Source: Leisingera aquaemixtae (GTDB taxonomy: Bacteria; Pseudomonadota; Alphaproteobacteria; Rhodobacterales; Rhodobacteraceae). From it: a stretch of 64,000 bases of DNA. The notes under the pieces were generated by a model. That model saw only the letters and a program-made list of their open reading frames with translations, searched no databases and had not been told where the DNA came from. Below, piece by piece: positions 16,701 through 24,859 of the stretch (position 1 is the first letter of the stretch; the number at the start of each line of letters is the position of its first letter). The position numbers were made by a program, and so were the translations under genes. The DNA is taken from contig NZ_CYSR01000002.1 of assembly GCF_001458395.1 (NCBI RefSeq), positions 124,001-188,000 on the forward strand, written 5' to 3'.

Positions 16701-17432
16701 TTACCCGTCCGCGGGCATCGGATAGCCCTTGAGGCGCAGGAACAGGCTGGCCTCGTCGTTGTTGTGGAAATAGGGCACGCTTTGCGGCGGCTCGGCATCG
16801 CGGACGCGGGCGGTGACCTCGGCCAGCACCACCTCGGTGATGAAGGGCAGATCGAAACTGCGCACCTGGCTCAGCGGGATCCACTGCAGATGCGACAGCT
16901 CATCCGCGGCGCGGGAGAAATCGTCCAGATCGCCGGTGATCTGATCGGCATCCACCAGGAAGAAGCGCGCATCGAAACGGCGCGGACGGCCCGGCGGGGT
17001 CAGGGCGCGGAACACGAACTGCATGGCGCGGGCTGAGGGCACATGGCCGGTGGCGGCAAAGCCCTGCCAGTCTTCGGGCACCTCTCCGGCCCAGCTGCCG
17101 GGCTCGCCCAGGATCAGGCCGGTTTCCTCCCACAGCTCCCGCACCGCGGCGACGCTGAGGGGGTGGTGCACGCCGTCCGGTGCCTTGTCGGCCAGGCGTT
17201 CCTGGCAGACGGGGGAAATTGGCGAGGCCAGGGGGACCTGCGCGTCTTCCGCATCAACCGCGCCGCCTGGGAAAACGAATTTGTTCGGCATGAAGGCGGC
17301 CTGGGCGCCGCGCTGGCCCATCAGCACCTGCGGGTCGCTGGTCATCCGGCCGCGCATGGCGATGACCGTGGCCGCGTTGCGGATCGCGGTCTTGTCGGTG
17401 GTGGTTTCGCCGGAAAGAAATGTGTCGCTCAT
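16701..17432 (-). CDS. NUDIX hydrolase
   Basis: NUDIX-fold pyrophosphohydrolase of 243 residues. The catalytic box is centred on AAVRELWEETGLILGEP (the REUxEExGU core). An N-terminal strand precedes it with VLMGQRGAQAAFMPNKFVFP. The length and the extra segment between strand and box resemble the NUDT19-like group, whose members can act on CoA-type substrates; the substrate here is not established. The DUF983 gene ends 4 bp upstream of its start, so the two form an operon. Confidence 0.85.
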   Translation of the reverse strand: MSDTFLSGETTTDKTAIRNAATVIAMRGRMTSDPQVLMGQRGAQAAFMPNKFVFPGGAVDAEDAQVPLASPISPVCQERLADKAPDGVHHPLSVAAVRELWEETGLILGEPGSWAGEVPEDWQGFAATGHVPSARAMQFVFRALTPPGRPRRFDARFFLVDADQITGDLDDFSRAADELSHLQWIPLSQVRSFDLPFITEVVLAEVTARVRDAEPPQSVPYFHNNDEASLFLRLKGYPMPADG

Positions 17433-17436
17433 GCAG

Positions 17437-17859
17437 TTACTGCCCTGTTACCGCCGGGGAGTTCTTGCCGAACCCGTGCATCCGCCGCGCCCATTGGTAG
17501 GCGATGACGATCCCCTTCATCCGCGGCAGAAGATAAAGAGAAGAGGCCAGACAGCCAATCGTGAACACGGTGAACATTACTAAGGGTTCTGGCCGCCAGG
17601 AGAAATAAACCACATGCATCAAGGGCGCCATGACGTGGCCAACGATCAGGATCGTGAGATACGCGGGACCGTCATCGGCGCGCGCGTGGGTCAGGTCCAG
17701 GCCGCAGTGGCTGCAACTGCTGTTCACCTTCAGATAGGAATGCAGGAGCTTGCCCTGCCCGCAGTTGGGGCATTTGCAGCGCCAGCCCTTGGCCAGGGCG
17801 GGCATGGTGGGGCGGTCGTGCTCTGCGTCATGGGCCGTAACGGCGGGGGACTCGGTCAT
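17437..17859 (-). CDS. DUF983 family membrane protein
   Basis: Small membrane protein of 140 residues. Its N-terminal half has two CxxC pairs, CPNCGQGKL and CSHCGLDL, a likely zinc ribbon. Two hydrophobic segments follow (ILIVGHVMAPLMHVVYFSW and LVMFTVFTIGCLASSLYLLP). This is the layout of DUF983, function unknown and common in alphaproteobacteria. The start at 17859 is preferred because CAGGATA precedes it; a longer frame upstream has no family similarity. It lies 4 bp ahead of the NUDIX gene. Confidence 0.8.
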   Translation of the reverse strand: MTESPAVTAHDAEHDRPTMPALAKGWRCKCPNCGQGKLLHSYLKVNSSCSHCGLDLTHARADDGPAYLTILIVGHVMAPLMHVVYFSWRPEPLVMFTVFTIGCLASSLYLLPRMKGIVIAYQWARRMHGFGKNSPAVTGQ

Positions 17860-18056
17860 GAAAATATCCTGTGTGCTGCCCGCATCTTTGCGCGCTTCAG
17901 AAGGGGGCGAAAGGGGAAAGCCCGAATTCTGCGCCGGTTTGCCGCAACGTGCCGGGTGCAAAAAAATCTTCGCCGCTGCGACGGATCTGCGCGGCTGGCG
18001 CGTTTCTCTTGTGCATCAGGCAGCAAGAGGCTGCCGCAGGACAAAGGAAAGACGAT

Positions 18057-18533
18057 ATGAAACACGTCAAGTTCATTACCGCGATCGTTGCCGCCGCTGC
18101 CGTGACTGCTGGCGGTGCTGCCCTGGCGCAGGGATTTGGGCACCACGGGCCGCGGATGTCCTTTGAGGAGATCGACGCGGACGGCAATGGCGAGGTGACC
18201 AAGGCCGAGATTGAGGCGATGAAGGACGCGCATTTTGCCAAAGCTGACGCCGATGGCGACGGCAAGCTGACGCTGGAGGAGATGCAGGCGCGGGCACGGG
18301 AGCATGCCAATGAGCGGGCCGCACAGATGCTGGAACGCTTTGACACCGACAAGGATGGCGCGTTGACTATGGACGAGCTGCCGCAGCCGCGCCGGGCGGG
18401 CAAGATGTTTGATCGCATGGATGCCGACGGCAGCGGCGGGATCTCCAAGGCGGAATTCGAGAATGCCCGGATGCATCGCGGCGGTATGCACGGCCATGGG
18501 GCCGGGCAAGGGAATGCTACGGAGCAGAACTGA
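18057..18533 (+). CDS. Secreted four-EF-hand calcium-binding protein
   Basis: Exported protein of 158 residues with a signal peptide ending near GGAALA-QGFG. Four EF-hand loops follow: DADGNGEVTKAE, DADGDGKLTLEE, DTDKDGALTMDE and DADGSGGISKAE. Each keeps acidic residues at loop positions 1, 3 and 12, so calcium binding is likely. The C-terminus is His/Gly-rich (HRGGMHGHGAGQG), which could add metal affinity. AAAGGAAA precedes the ATG. It lies 67 bp upstream of the sigma-factor operon and may be its first gene or a target. Confidence 0.85.
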   Translation: MKHVKFITAIVAAAAVTAGGAALAQGFGHHGPRMSFEEIDADGNGEVTKAEIEAMKDAHFAKADADGDGKLTLEEMQARAREHANERAAQMLERFDTDKDGALTMDELPQPRRAGKMFDRMDADGSGGISKAEFENARMHRGGMHGHGAGQGNATEQN

Positions 18534-18600
18534 TCGCTGACGCGTGCTGCATAAGACGGAAATATCGCGGCGCCGGGCCCCTGACGGGGGTCCGGATGCC

Positions 18601-19182
18601 ATGAGCGCAGCGGCGGAGGAGGCCTCTGACGATGCGCTCATGGTGCTCTATGCCAATGGCGACGGGCGGGCGGCGGCGGAGCTGACCGCGCGGCTGGGGC
18701 CGCGGGTCTTTGGTGTGGCGATGCGGGTGATGGGCAACCGCACGGACGCCGAGGATGTGACCCAGGAGGCGATGCTGCGCTTGTGGAAGATGGCGCCGCA
18801 GTGGCGGCCGGGGGAGGCGCAGGTGTCGACCTGGCTCTACCGGGTGGCGATGAACCTGTGCATCGACCGCAAGCGGCGCGCCCGCGGCGGCCATGCGGAT
18901 CTGGATGCGGTGCCCGAGCCTCCGGACCCGTGCCGCTCGGCGGCGGAGCAGATGCAGGACGGCGCGCGGCAGGATGCGTTGCAGGCCGCCCTGATGCAAT
19001 TGCCGGAGCGGCAGCGCCAGGCGGTGGTGCTGAGGCACCTGGAAGAGCTTTCGAACCCGGAAATCGCCGGGATCATGGACATCAGCGTCGAGGCGGTCGA
19101 GAGCCTGACCGCCCGGGGCAAAAGGGCGCTGGCCGCGGCTTTGGCCGGGCGGCGCGAAGAGTTGGGGTATAGCGATGGCTGA
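18601..19182 (+). CDS. ECF-type RNA polymerase sigma factor
   Basis: Sigma-70 family factor of the extracytoplasmic-function type, about 193 residues. Region 2 is visible in GNRTDAEDVTQEAMLRLWKM and STWLYRVAMNLCIDRKRR. Region 4 is LPERQRQAVVLRHLEELSN followed by PEIAGIMDISVEAVESLTAR. There is no long N-terminal region 1. A GTG 57 bases upstream could extend the protein; the ATG at 18601 is preferred, though neither has a strong ribosome-binding site. The next gene overlaps its stop codon by 8 bp and is a likely regulator. Confidence 0.85.
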   Translation: MSAAAEEASDDALMVLYANGDGRAAAELTARLGPRVFGVAMRVMGNRTDAEDVTQEAMLRLWKMAPQWRPGEAQVSTWLYRVAMNLCIDRKRRARGGHADLDAVPEPPDPCRSAAEQMQDGARQDALQAALMQLPERQRQAVVLRHLEELSNPEIAGIMDISVEAVESLTARGKRALAAALAGRREELGYSDG

Positions 19183-19549
19183 CACGGATAAAGCACTGGA
19201 GGAGCTGGAGGATCTGTTTGCCGCGGCACGCAGCGCGCGGCCCGGAATGCCGGCGCATCTGAACACTGCCATTCTGGCCGATGCGGCACGCGCGCAAGCG
19301 GGCTTCAGCGCCGCGCGGCCTGCGCGGGCGGTGCGGCAGCCGAAGTGGCGGCAACTGGTCGAGGCGATTGGCGGCTGGCCTGCGATGGGCGGGCTGGCGG
19401 CGGCCAGCGCGGCGGGCCTGTGGATCGGGATGGCGCCGCCGTCCTTTGTGCCGGACCCGGTGGTTTTGGCGGGCTATGAGGAGAGTGGCAGCGTGTTTGC
19501 CGATGACAGCTATGACATGGCGCTGATGCTGAGCGAGGACCTGCAATGA
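19175..19549 (+). CDS. Small membrane protein, candidate anti-sigma factor
   Basis: Protein of 124 residues with a cytoplasmic N-terminal half rich in Ala and charged residues and one membrane segment near residues 67-85 (PAMGGLAAASAAGLWIGMA). A short acidic tail follows. It has no HxxxCxxC zinc anti-sigma motif. Overlap with the sigma gene upstream and with the sensor-like gene downstream suggests it holds the sigma factor at the membrane. The function is inferred from position only. Confidence 0.65.
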   Translation: MADTDKALEELEDLFAAARSARPGMPAHLNTAILADAARAQAGFSAARPARAVRQPKWRQLVEAIGGWPAMGGLAAASAAGLWIGMAPPSFVPDPVVLAGYEESGSVFADDSYDMALMLSEDLQ

Positions 19550-20037
19550 GTGCGGAGGGTAAACCCGGAATGAAGCTGTGGCTGAAGCTTTTGCTGGCGG
19601 CGTCGCTGGCGCTGAACCTGGCGGTGATCGGCATCGCGGCCGGCGCGGCCTGGCGGTTCTCCGGCTCAGACCGGCACTGGCAGCGGCCGCCGTCGGTCGG
19701 GGCGATGATTTTCCGTGAGCTGGACCGCGATACCCGCAAGGCGCTGCGGCAGCAGGCGGGCGGGCATCACGGCAGCTACTTCGAGCGCCGTCATGCTGAG
19801 GGTGAGGCGGTGATCGCGGCGCTGCGCAGCGGCAGTTTCGACGCCGCAGCGCTGCGGGACATGCTGCGCAGCCAGGCGGACGCGCGCCACGCCTTCCACA
19901 CTAAGGTGCAGGACGCCTGGGTGCGCAAGATGGAGGCGATGACGCCGGAAGAGCGTGCCGCCTTTGCCAACCGGATGGAAGAGCGGATGCAGCAGCGCGG
20001 CAAGCGGTGGCACGGGGCTGGGCACGGGCGGGACTGA
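19546..20037 (+). CDS. Periplasmic heavy-metal-sensor-like (Spy/CpxP-type) protein
   Basis: Protein of 163 residues with an N-terminal membrane anchor (LWLKLLLAASLALNLAVIGI) and a long helical periplasmic part rich in Arg and His. It resembles the CpxP/Spy/ZraP group and the periplasmic heavy metal sensor family, which often sits beside ECF sigma genes. The segments GGHHGSYFERRHAEG and MTPEERAAFANRMEERMQQR are typical. The overlap of four bases (ATGA) with the preceding gene shows one operon. The signal sensed is unknown; metals or envelope stress are plausible. Confidence 0.75.
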   Translation: MSAEGKPGMKLWLKLLLAASLALNLAVIGIAAGAAWRFSGSDRHWQRPPSVGAMIFRELDRDTRKALRQQAGGHHGSYFERRHAEGEAVIAALRSGSFDAAALRDMLRSQADARHAFHTKVQDAWVRKMEAMTPEERAAFANRMEERMQQRGKRWHGAGHGRD

Positions 20038-20075
20038 TCCGCGTGCGGCAGGCATTGGAGATCGCTATTCACTGG

Positions 20076-20105
20076 AAAGGCAGCCGGTCGCGGCTGCCTT
20101 TTTTG
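20076..20105. terminator. Terminator of the sigma-factor operon
   Basis: AAAGGCAGCCG-gtcg-CGGCTGCCTTT followed by a T run gives a strong intrinsic terminator on the + strand. The A run on the other side lets it also serve the convergent pleD-like gene. Confidence 0.85.
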
Positions 20106-20136
20106 TGAGTGCCGGAATTTGCAAAAGGCGCCGGCC

Positions 20137-21531
20137 TCAGGCGGCCACGGTGCATTCTCTGGGAAGCGTCACCTGGTTGCGGCCGGCATTTTTGGCGTTG
20201 TAGAGCGCCTGATCCGCCTTCTCGACCAGCGCGGCGGTGCTGTCCTCCTTGCCGCCGCCGCCCATGACGGCGCCGATGCTGATGGTGACCTTGACCGGCT
20301 CGGCGGCGCCGGGGACCTGGAACGGGGTTCCGTTGATCGCGTTGCACAGGGCGACGGCGGCGATGCCGGCCTCCGCCTCGCTGGCGCCGGGCAGGACGGC
20401 CATGAACTCTTCGCCGCCGACGCGGGCCAGCAGGTCGGCCGGACCCAGCACCTGCTGCATGCGGCGGGCGGCCTCGATCAGCACGGCATCGCCGGCCGGA
20501 TGGCCGTAAACATCGTTAATCCGCTTGAAATGGTCGAGGTCGGCCAGCATGACGGCGAATTTTTCGCCGTTGGCGGCGGCGGAATGTGCCACCCGGTCCA
20601 GGAACGGCTTGGCGTAGCGGCGGTTGTAAAGCCCGGTCATCGGGTCCAGCACCGCAGCGCGCAAGCCGTTGCGGACGCTGTCGCGCAGCCGGTCCTTGCG
20701 GGCCTTGTGCTGCAGCTGGGCGGTGAGGCGCAGCTTCAGCTCTTCGACATCGAAGCCGGTCTGCAGCACGTCATGGGCGCCGCGGTCCAGCGCTTCGGCG
20801 GCGATCTGCGGGTCGGCCGGATTGGGCACCGCGATCACCACCGTCTGGCGGGTGGCGGCGCGGGCGCGCAGATCGGCCAGCAGCCGCAGGCCGGGGCCGG
20901 CCGAAGCCTCGTTCAGCTCGATGATGATGGCATCGGCGACCGGCGCCTGCATCAGCCCCTGGATGTCGCTGATCGTGTGGGTGCGCAGGGCGTAGGGCAA
21001 GCAGGCGGAGAGATGGTCCCGCCAGGCCATGGCGGTGCGCGGGTCCTGCGCCACCAGGGCAACGGAGGCGCTGCGCAGATCCTCGGCGCAGCAGCGGTCG
21101 CTCAGCGGCAGAATGAACCCGTGCGACGCATCGCGCTGCAGGTTCAGCTCCTCATCGGCGCTGCGGGCGCGCAGCAGGCTGCGGATGCGGGCCTGCAGGA
21201 TCACGTCGTCCACCGGCTGCTGCAGCACATCGTCAATGCCTGCGGCCAGCGCCTGCAGCCGGGCCTTGTGGCCCTCCCAGTCGGAAACCGCGATCACCGG
21301 CAGGTCGGCCAGCGCCTCATCCGCGGCCAGCTCGCGTTTCACATCGGCGGCGGTGCCGTCGGGCAGCGACATCGCGGTCAGCACCAGGTCGGGGCGGTGC
21401 TGGCGGGCGGCCTGCAGCACCTCGGCCACGCCGCCGGCCTGGACCACATCGTAGTAGGCAGCCGCCAGCTGCACCTTCAGCATGATGCGGTTGGTGGAGA
21501 CGCCGTCGATGACCAGGATAGTGCCTTGCAC
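20137..21531 (-). CDS. pleD: PleD-like diguanylate cyclase with degenerate receiver domains
   Basis: Protein of 464 residues with two receiver-like domains and a C-terminal GGDEF domain, the PleD layout. The cyclase signature RVGGEEFMAVLPG is intact, so c-di-GMP synthesis is likely. The first receiver lacks the phosphoacceptor: the segment DLVLTAMSLP has Ala53 where PleD has Asp53. The usual Lys is Gln (DDVLQQP), and the acidic pair is reduced to ID-G. The second domain has Glu in AIIIELN. The inhibitory RxxD site reads GPAD. The GTG at 21531 is chosen because GAAAGGA precedes it; a TTG lies 8 codons upstream. It is divergent from the DUF3572 gene. Confidence 0.85.
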   Translation of the reverse strand: MQGTILVIDGVSTNRIMLKVQLAAAYYDVVQAGGVAEVLQAARQHRPDLVLTAMSLPDGTAADVKRELAADEALADLPVIAVSDWEGHKARLQALAAGIDDVLQQPVDDVILQARIRSLLRARSADEELNLQRDASHGFILPLSDRCCAEDLRSASVALVAQDPRTAMAWRDHLSACLPYALRTHTISDIQGLMQAPVADAIIIELNEASAGPGLRLLADLRARAATRQTVVIAVPNPADPQIAAEALDRGAHDVLQTGFDVEELKLRLTAQLQHKARKDRLRDSVRNGLRAAVLDPMTGLYNRRYAKPFLDRVAHSAAANGEKFAVMLADLDHFKRINDVYGHPAGDAVLIEAARRMQQVLGPADLLARVGGEEFMAVLPGASEAEAGIAAVALCNAINGTPFQVPGAAEPVKVTISIGAVMGGGGKEDSTAALVEKADQALYNAKNAGRNQVTLPRECTVAA

Positions 21532-21646
21532 GCGGTATCCTTTCGCCCCTTGCAAATCCTATGACTGGAAGTTTTGCTGAGACTGGTTAAGAAACCCTTT
21601 CGGATTTTTACTAAATTGGCCGCAATGCGGCAGGAGTGTGGAGAAC

Positions 21647-21931
21647 ATGCGGATTTCCGCCGATGGCGCCGAGACCCTGGCGCTGAAAGCCCTGGCCTGG
21701 CTGGCCGGAAATGATGAGCTGCTGCCGGTGTTTCTGGGCGCAACAGGCGCCAGCGAGGCGGATCTGCGCGCGCGGGCGGCGGAGCCGGAGTTCCTTGGCT
21801 CGGTGCTCGATTTCTTAACGATGGACGACAATTGGGTGATGCAGTTCTGCGATTCCCAGGGCCTGGCGTATGAGATGCCGCTGCAGGCGCGGATGTCGCT
21901 TCCGGGCGGGGCGCAGGTGAACTGGACTTGA
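21647..21931 (+). CDS. DUF3572 family protein
   Basis: Small protein of 94 residues matching the DUF3572 pattern: LALKALAWLAGNDELLPVFL, then FLGSVLDFLTMDDNWVMQFC. Members are conserved in alphaproteobacteria next to pleD; their function is unknown. The ATG at 21647 has GGAG seven bases upstream. The divergent arrangement with the pleD-like gene places both promoters within about 115 bp. Confidence 0.8.
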   Translation: MRISADGAETLALKALAWLAGNDELLPVFLGATGASEADLRARAAEPEFLGSVLDFLTMDDNWVMQFCDSQGLAYEMPLQARMSLPGGAQVNWT

Positions 21932-21989
21932 GATCGGCGGGGGGGGTGCCTGGGGTCCCGCCAAGACCCCGCGGAGGAGAGGACCCGCC

Positions 21990-22679
21990 ATGCCCGTTGA
22001 TGCTTTTCTGTTCGACAAGGACGGAACCCTGTTCGACTTTGCCGCCACCTGGAACGGCTGGGCGGCGCAGGTGCTGGAGACGCTTGCCAAGGGCGACCGG
22101 GCGGTTCTGGAGGCGATGGCTGAGGTGATCAGCTATGATCTGGAACGGCGGGCGTTCAACCCCGACAGCCTGGTGATCGCCGGCTCCAACGACGAGGTGG
22201 CGGAGGTGCTGGCGCCGTTTGTGGCGGAAATGGAGATCGAGGAACTGGCGGTGTTCCTGGCCCGAAGCGCTGCGGAGGCGGAGCTGGCGCCGGCGGTGCC
22301 GCTGGCGGAGTTCCTCGACGGGCTGCTGGCGCGCGGCAAGGTGCTGGGGGTGATGACCAACGATGCCGAGCTTTCCGCCAGGAGCCAGCTGGAGCGGGCC
22401 GGGGTGCTGGACCGCTTCGCCTTTGTCGCGGGCTGCGACAGCGGCCATGGCGCCAAGCCGGACCCGGACCCGCTGCTGGCGTTTTGCAGGGTGACTGGAA
22501 TACGGCCTGAGCGGACCGCCATGGTCGGCGACAGCCTGCACGATCTGGAGGCCGGCGCCGCAGCCGGGATGCGGCGGATCGGCGTTCTGACAGGCATGGC
22601 GCTGCGCGAGGAACTGGCGCCGCACGCGGATATCGTGCTGCCCGACATCGGCCATATTCCGGCCTGGATCGACGGCTGA
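21990..22679 (+). CDS. HAD-superfamily phosphatase (phosphoglycolate phosphatase-like)
   Basis: Haloacid dehalogenase-type hydrolase of 229 residues. All four motifs are present: FDKDGTL (catalytic Asp), VMTNDAE, the Lys in GAKPDPDP, and MVGDSLHDLEAGAAAGM. A helical cap between motifs I and II suits the Gph/PGP-like subfamily. The substrate could be 2-phosphoglycolate or another small phosphate ester; the sequence does not decide. CGGAGGAGAGG lies upstream of the ATG. It ends ahead of a strong intrinsic terminator. Confidence 0.85.
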   Translation: MPVDAFLFDKDGTLFDFAATWNGWAAQVLETLAKGDRAVLEAMAEVISYDLERRAFNPDSLVIAGSNDEVAEVLAPFVAEMEIEELAVFLARSAAEAELAPAVPLAEFLDGLLARGKVLGVMTNDAELSARSQLERAGVLDRFAFVAGCDSGHGAKPDPDPLLAFCRVTGIRPERTAMVGDSLHDLEAGAAAGMRRIGVLTGMALREELAPHADIVLPDIGHIPAWIDG

Positions 22680-22723
22680 GCCTTTGCTGATTCCCGTGCC
22701 CTGAGATGGTGAGGGGCAGCTTT

Positions 22724-22756
22724 ACCGGCGCACGGTCCCTGTGCGCCGGTTTTTTT
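22724..22756 (+). terminator. Terminator after the HAD phosphatase
   Basis: ACCGGCGCAC-ggtccct-GTGCGCCGGT followed by seven T residues forms a textbook intrinsic terminator. Confidence 0.9.
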
Positions 22757-22914
22757 GCGGCAGACTGGGCATAAGTGTACAGAAATATCCCGTACCGCCG
22801 GATTCCAGTGAAAAAACGACAGCCGTGGTCGGGAACGGACAGGTTCGGGCAGCCGGGACTGGCACAGTGGATGGCTATCGGCACTTGCGAAATTCGGATT
22901 CAGGGGGGACCGGC

Positions 22915-24474
22915 ATGGCAGAGACAGGCGCACGCAAGCGGCGGGGCGGGGGCAGGGCAGGCGCGGCGGCCCGGCGCGGCAGTGCGGCACTGGAGCAGAT
23001 GCCCTGGCAGGTCCCGGTCAACATCGACCGGCCGACTGAGCCTTTGACAGAGGAAGGCATCCAGGCGATCCACGAGGGGGCCATGCGCATCCTGGAAGAG
23101 ATCGGCGTGGTGTTCCTGAACCCGGAAGCGCTGGAGATCTTCAAGCAGGCCGGCGTCAAGGTCGAGGGCGAACTGGTCAAAATGGACCGCGATTTCGTGA
23201 TGGAGATGGTGGGCAAGGCGCCCCGCGAATTCTCGATCACGCCGCGCAACCCGGACCGGACCATTCCGCTGGGCGGCAACCACATCCTGTTCGGCAATGT
23301 GTCCTCGCCGCCGAATTACTGGGACATGGAGCTGAACAAGAAGGTGGCGGGCAACCGCGAGCAATGCCGCAACCTGCTGAAGCTGACGCAGTATTTCAAC
23401 TGCATCCACTTTGCCGGCGGCTACCCGGTGGAGCCGGTGGACATCCATGCCTCGATCCGGCATCTCGATGTGCTCTATGACAAGCTGACCCTGACAGACA
23501 AGGCGATGCACGCCTACAGCTTGGGCAAGGAGCGGGTCGAGGATGTGATGGAGATGGTGCGGATCGCCGGCGGGCTCAGCCATGAGGAGTTCGACGCCAA
23601 GCCGCATATGTACACCAACATCAACTCCACCTCGCCGCTGAAGCACGACTTCCCGATGATCGACGGCTGCCTGCGGCTGGCGCGGCGCGGCCAGGCCATC
23701 GTGGTGTCGCCCTTTACCCTGGCGGGCGCGATGGCGCCGGTGACCATGGCGGGCGCCGTGGCGCAGTCGATTGCCGAAAGCCTCTGTGCGATTGCTCTGT
23801 TTCAGTACGTGCGCCCCGGCACGCCCTGCGTGATCGGCACCTTCACCTCCAACGTCGACATGAAATCGGGGGCGCCTGCGTTCGGCACGCCGGAATACAT
23901 GCGCTCAACCCAGATGACCGGGCAGATGGCGCGGTTTTACGGGCTGCCGATGCGGTCCTCCGGGGTTTGCGCCGCCAACGTGCCGGACGGGCAGGCGGTC
24001 TGGGAGACTTCGAATTCGCTGTGGGCGGCGGTGCAGTCGGGCACCAATATGGTCTACCACGCGGCCGGCTGGCTGGAGGGCGGGCTGATTGCCAGCCCGG
24101 AAAAGTTCATCATGGATTGCGAAATCCTGCAGCAGATCCAACGCTACATGCAGCCGCAGATCACCGCCACCGGTCCGGAGGAGATCGCGCTGGATGCGAT
24201 CCGGGAGGTGGGCAACGACGGCCACTTCTTCGGCATCCAGCACACCCAGGACCGCTATGCGACCGCCTTTTATCAGCCATTCCTGAGCGATTGGCGCAAC
24301 TATGAGGCCTGGGAGGCGGCAGGCGCCACCTGGACCGCGCAGCGCGCCCACAAGCTGTTCAAGGAAATCATTGCCGAGTTCGAGGAGCCGCCGATCGATC
24401 CTGCGATCCGCGACGAACTGGCGGACTTTGTTGCCCGCCGCAAGTCCGAGGGCGGGGCGCCCACTGACTTCTGA
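22915..24474 (+). CDS. MttB-family (trimethylamine/betaine-type) methyltransferase without pyrrolysine
   Basis: Corrinoid-dependent methyltransferase superfamily protein of 519 residues. The N-terminus is a basic Arg/Gly-rich leader (ARKRRGGGRAGAAARRGS). The TIM-barrel body contains LTEEGIQAIHEGAMRILEE, PYP-like elements such as FAGGYPVEPVDIH, and the late PQITATGPEEIALDAIREVG. There is no in-frame TAG, so this is a non-pyrrolysine homologue. Such proteins (for example MtgB) demethylate quaternary amines such as glycine betaine rather than trimethylamine. No corrinoid protein or reactivase gene is adjacent. The substrate is open; betaine is attractive given carnitine and sarcosine genes nearby. 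Confidence 0.85.
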   Translation: MAETGARKRRGGGRAGAAARRGSAALEQMPWQVPVNIDRPTEPLTEEGIQAIHEGAMRILEEIGVVFLNPEALEIFKQAGVKVEGELVKMDRDFVMEMVGKAPREFSITPRNPDRTIPLGGNHILFGNVSSPPNYWDMELNKKVAGNREQCRNLLKLTQYFNCIHFAGGYPVEPVDIHASIRHLDVLYDKLTLTDKAMHAYSLGKERVEDVMEMVRIAGGLSHEEFDAKPHMYTNINSTSPLKHDFPMIDGCLRLARRGQAIVVSPFTLAGAMAPVTMAGAVAQSIAESLCAIALFQYVRPGTPCVIGTFTSNVDMKSGAPAFGTPEYMRSTQMTGQMARFYGLPMRSSGVCAANVPDGQAVWETSNSLWAAVQSGTNMVYHAAGWLEGGLIASPEKFIMDCEILQQIQRYMQPQITATGPEEIALDAIREVGNDGHFFGIQHTQDRYATAFYQPFLSDWRNYEAWEAAGATWTAQRAHKLFKEIIAEFEEPPIDPAIRDELADFVARRKSEGGAPTDF

Positions 24475-24493
24475 CGCCAGTATCTGCGCGGTG

Positions 24494-24523
24494 AAAGGCG
24501 GAGGGCGCGCCCTCCGCCTTTTC
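24494..24523 (+). terminator. Terminator after the MttB-family gene
   Basis: Perfect palindrome AAAGGCGGAGGGC / GCCCTCCGCCTTT centred on GCGC, followed by TT. It begins 20 bp after the stop codon. Confidence 0.85.
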
Positions 24524-24859
24524 GTTCGGCAGGCTGGCGGCAGGACAGATCCCGCCGGTCTGGCGGGCTTGTCCGGCTGCGCTCTTGCCTCTGGGCGCCA
24601 GCCGGTTCAGTACAGACGCAACAGAGTCTGAGAGCAGGCTGACAGGGCGCTGTGCCGGATTTGATTGGCCAGGGGCCTGTGGCCGGATTGCGCTCGCAAT
24701 ACGCACAATGCCAGTGTCTGCTGCGCAGGAGGCAGGCTGGGTGCAGAAGTCATAAAAACCGGGGAAAATGCGCGCGATAGACCACCTAAATTTGCTTTGT
24801 TGGGCCTTTCTTAACCCGCAGGCGTCAAGACTGCGGCATAGGCAAAGAGGGGCCATTGC
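24524..24859. other. Intergenic region upstream of the H-NOX gene
   Basis: About 335 bp with no convincing gene. It must hold the promoter of the H-NOX/cyclase pair. The last 100 bp are more AT-rich than the surroundings (for example CATAAAAACC and TTTCTTAACCC), but I see no defined operator. Confidence 0.5.

Noticed and set aside
22915-24474. A pyrrolysine-containing trimethylamine methyltransferase
   Set aside because: The frame has no internal TAG and there are no pyl genes.
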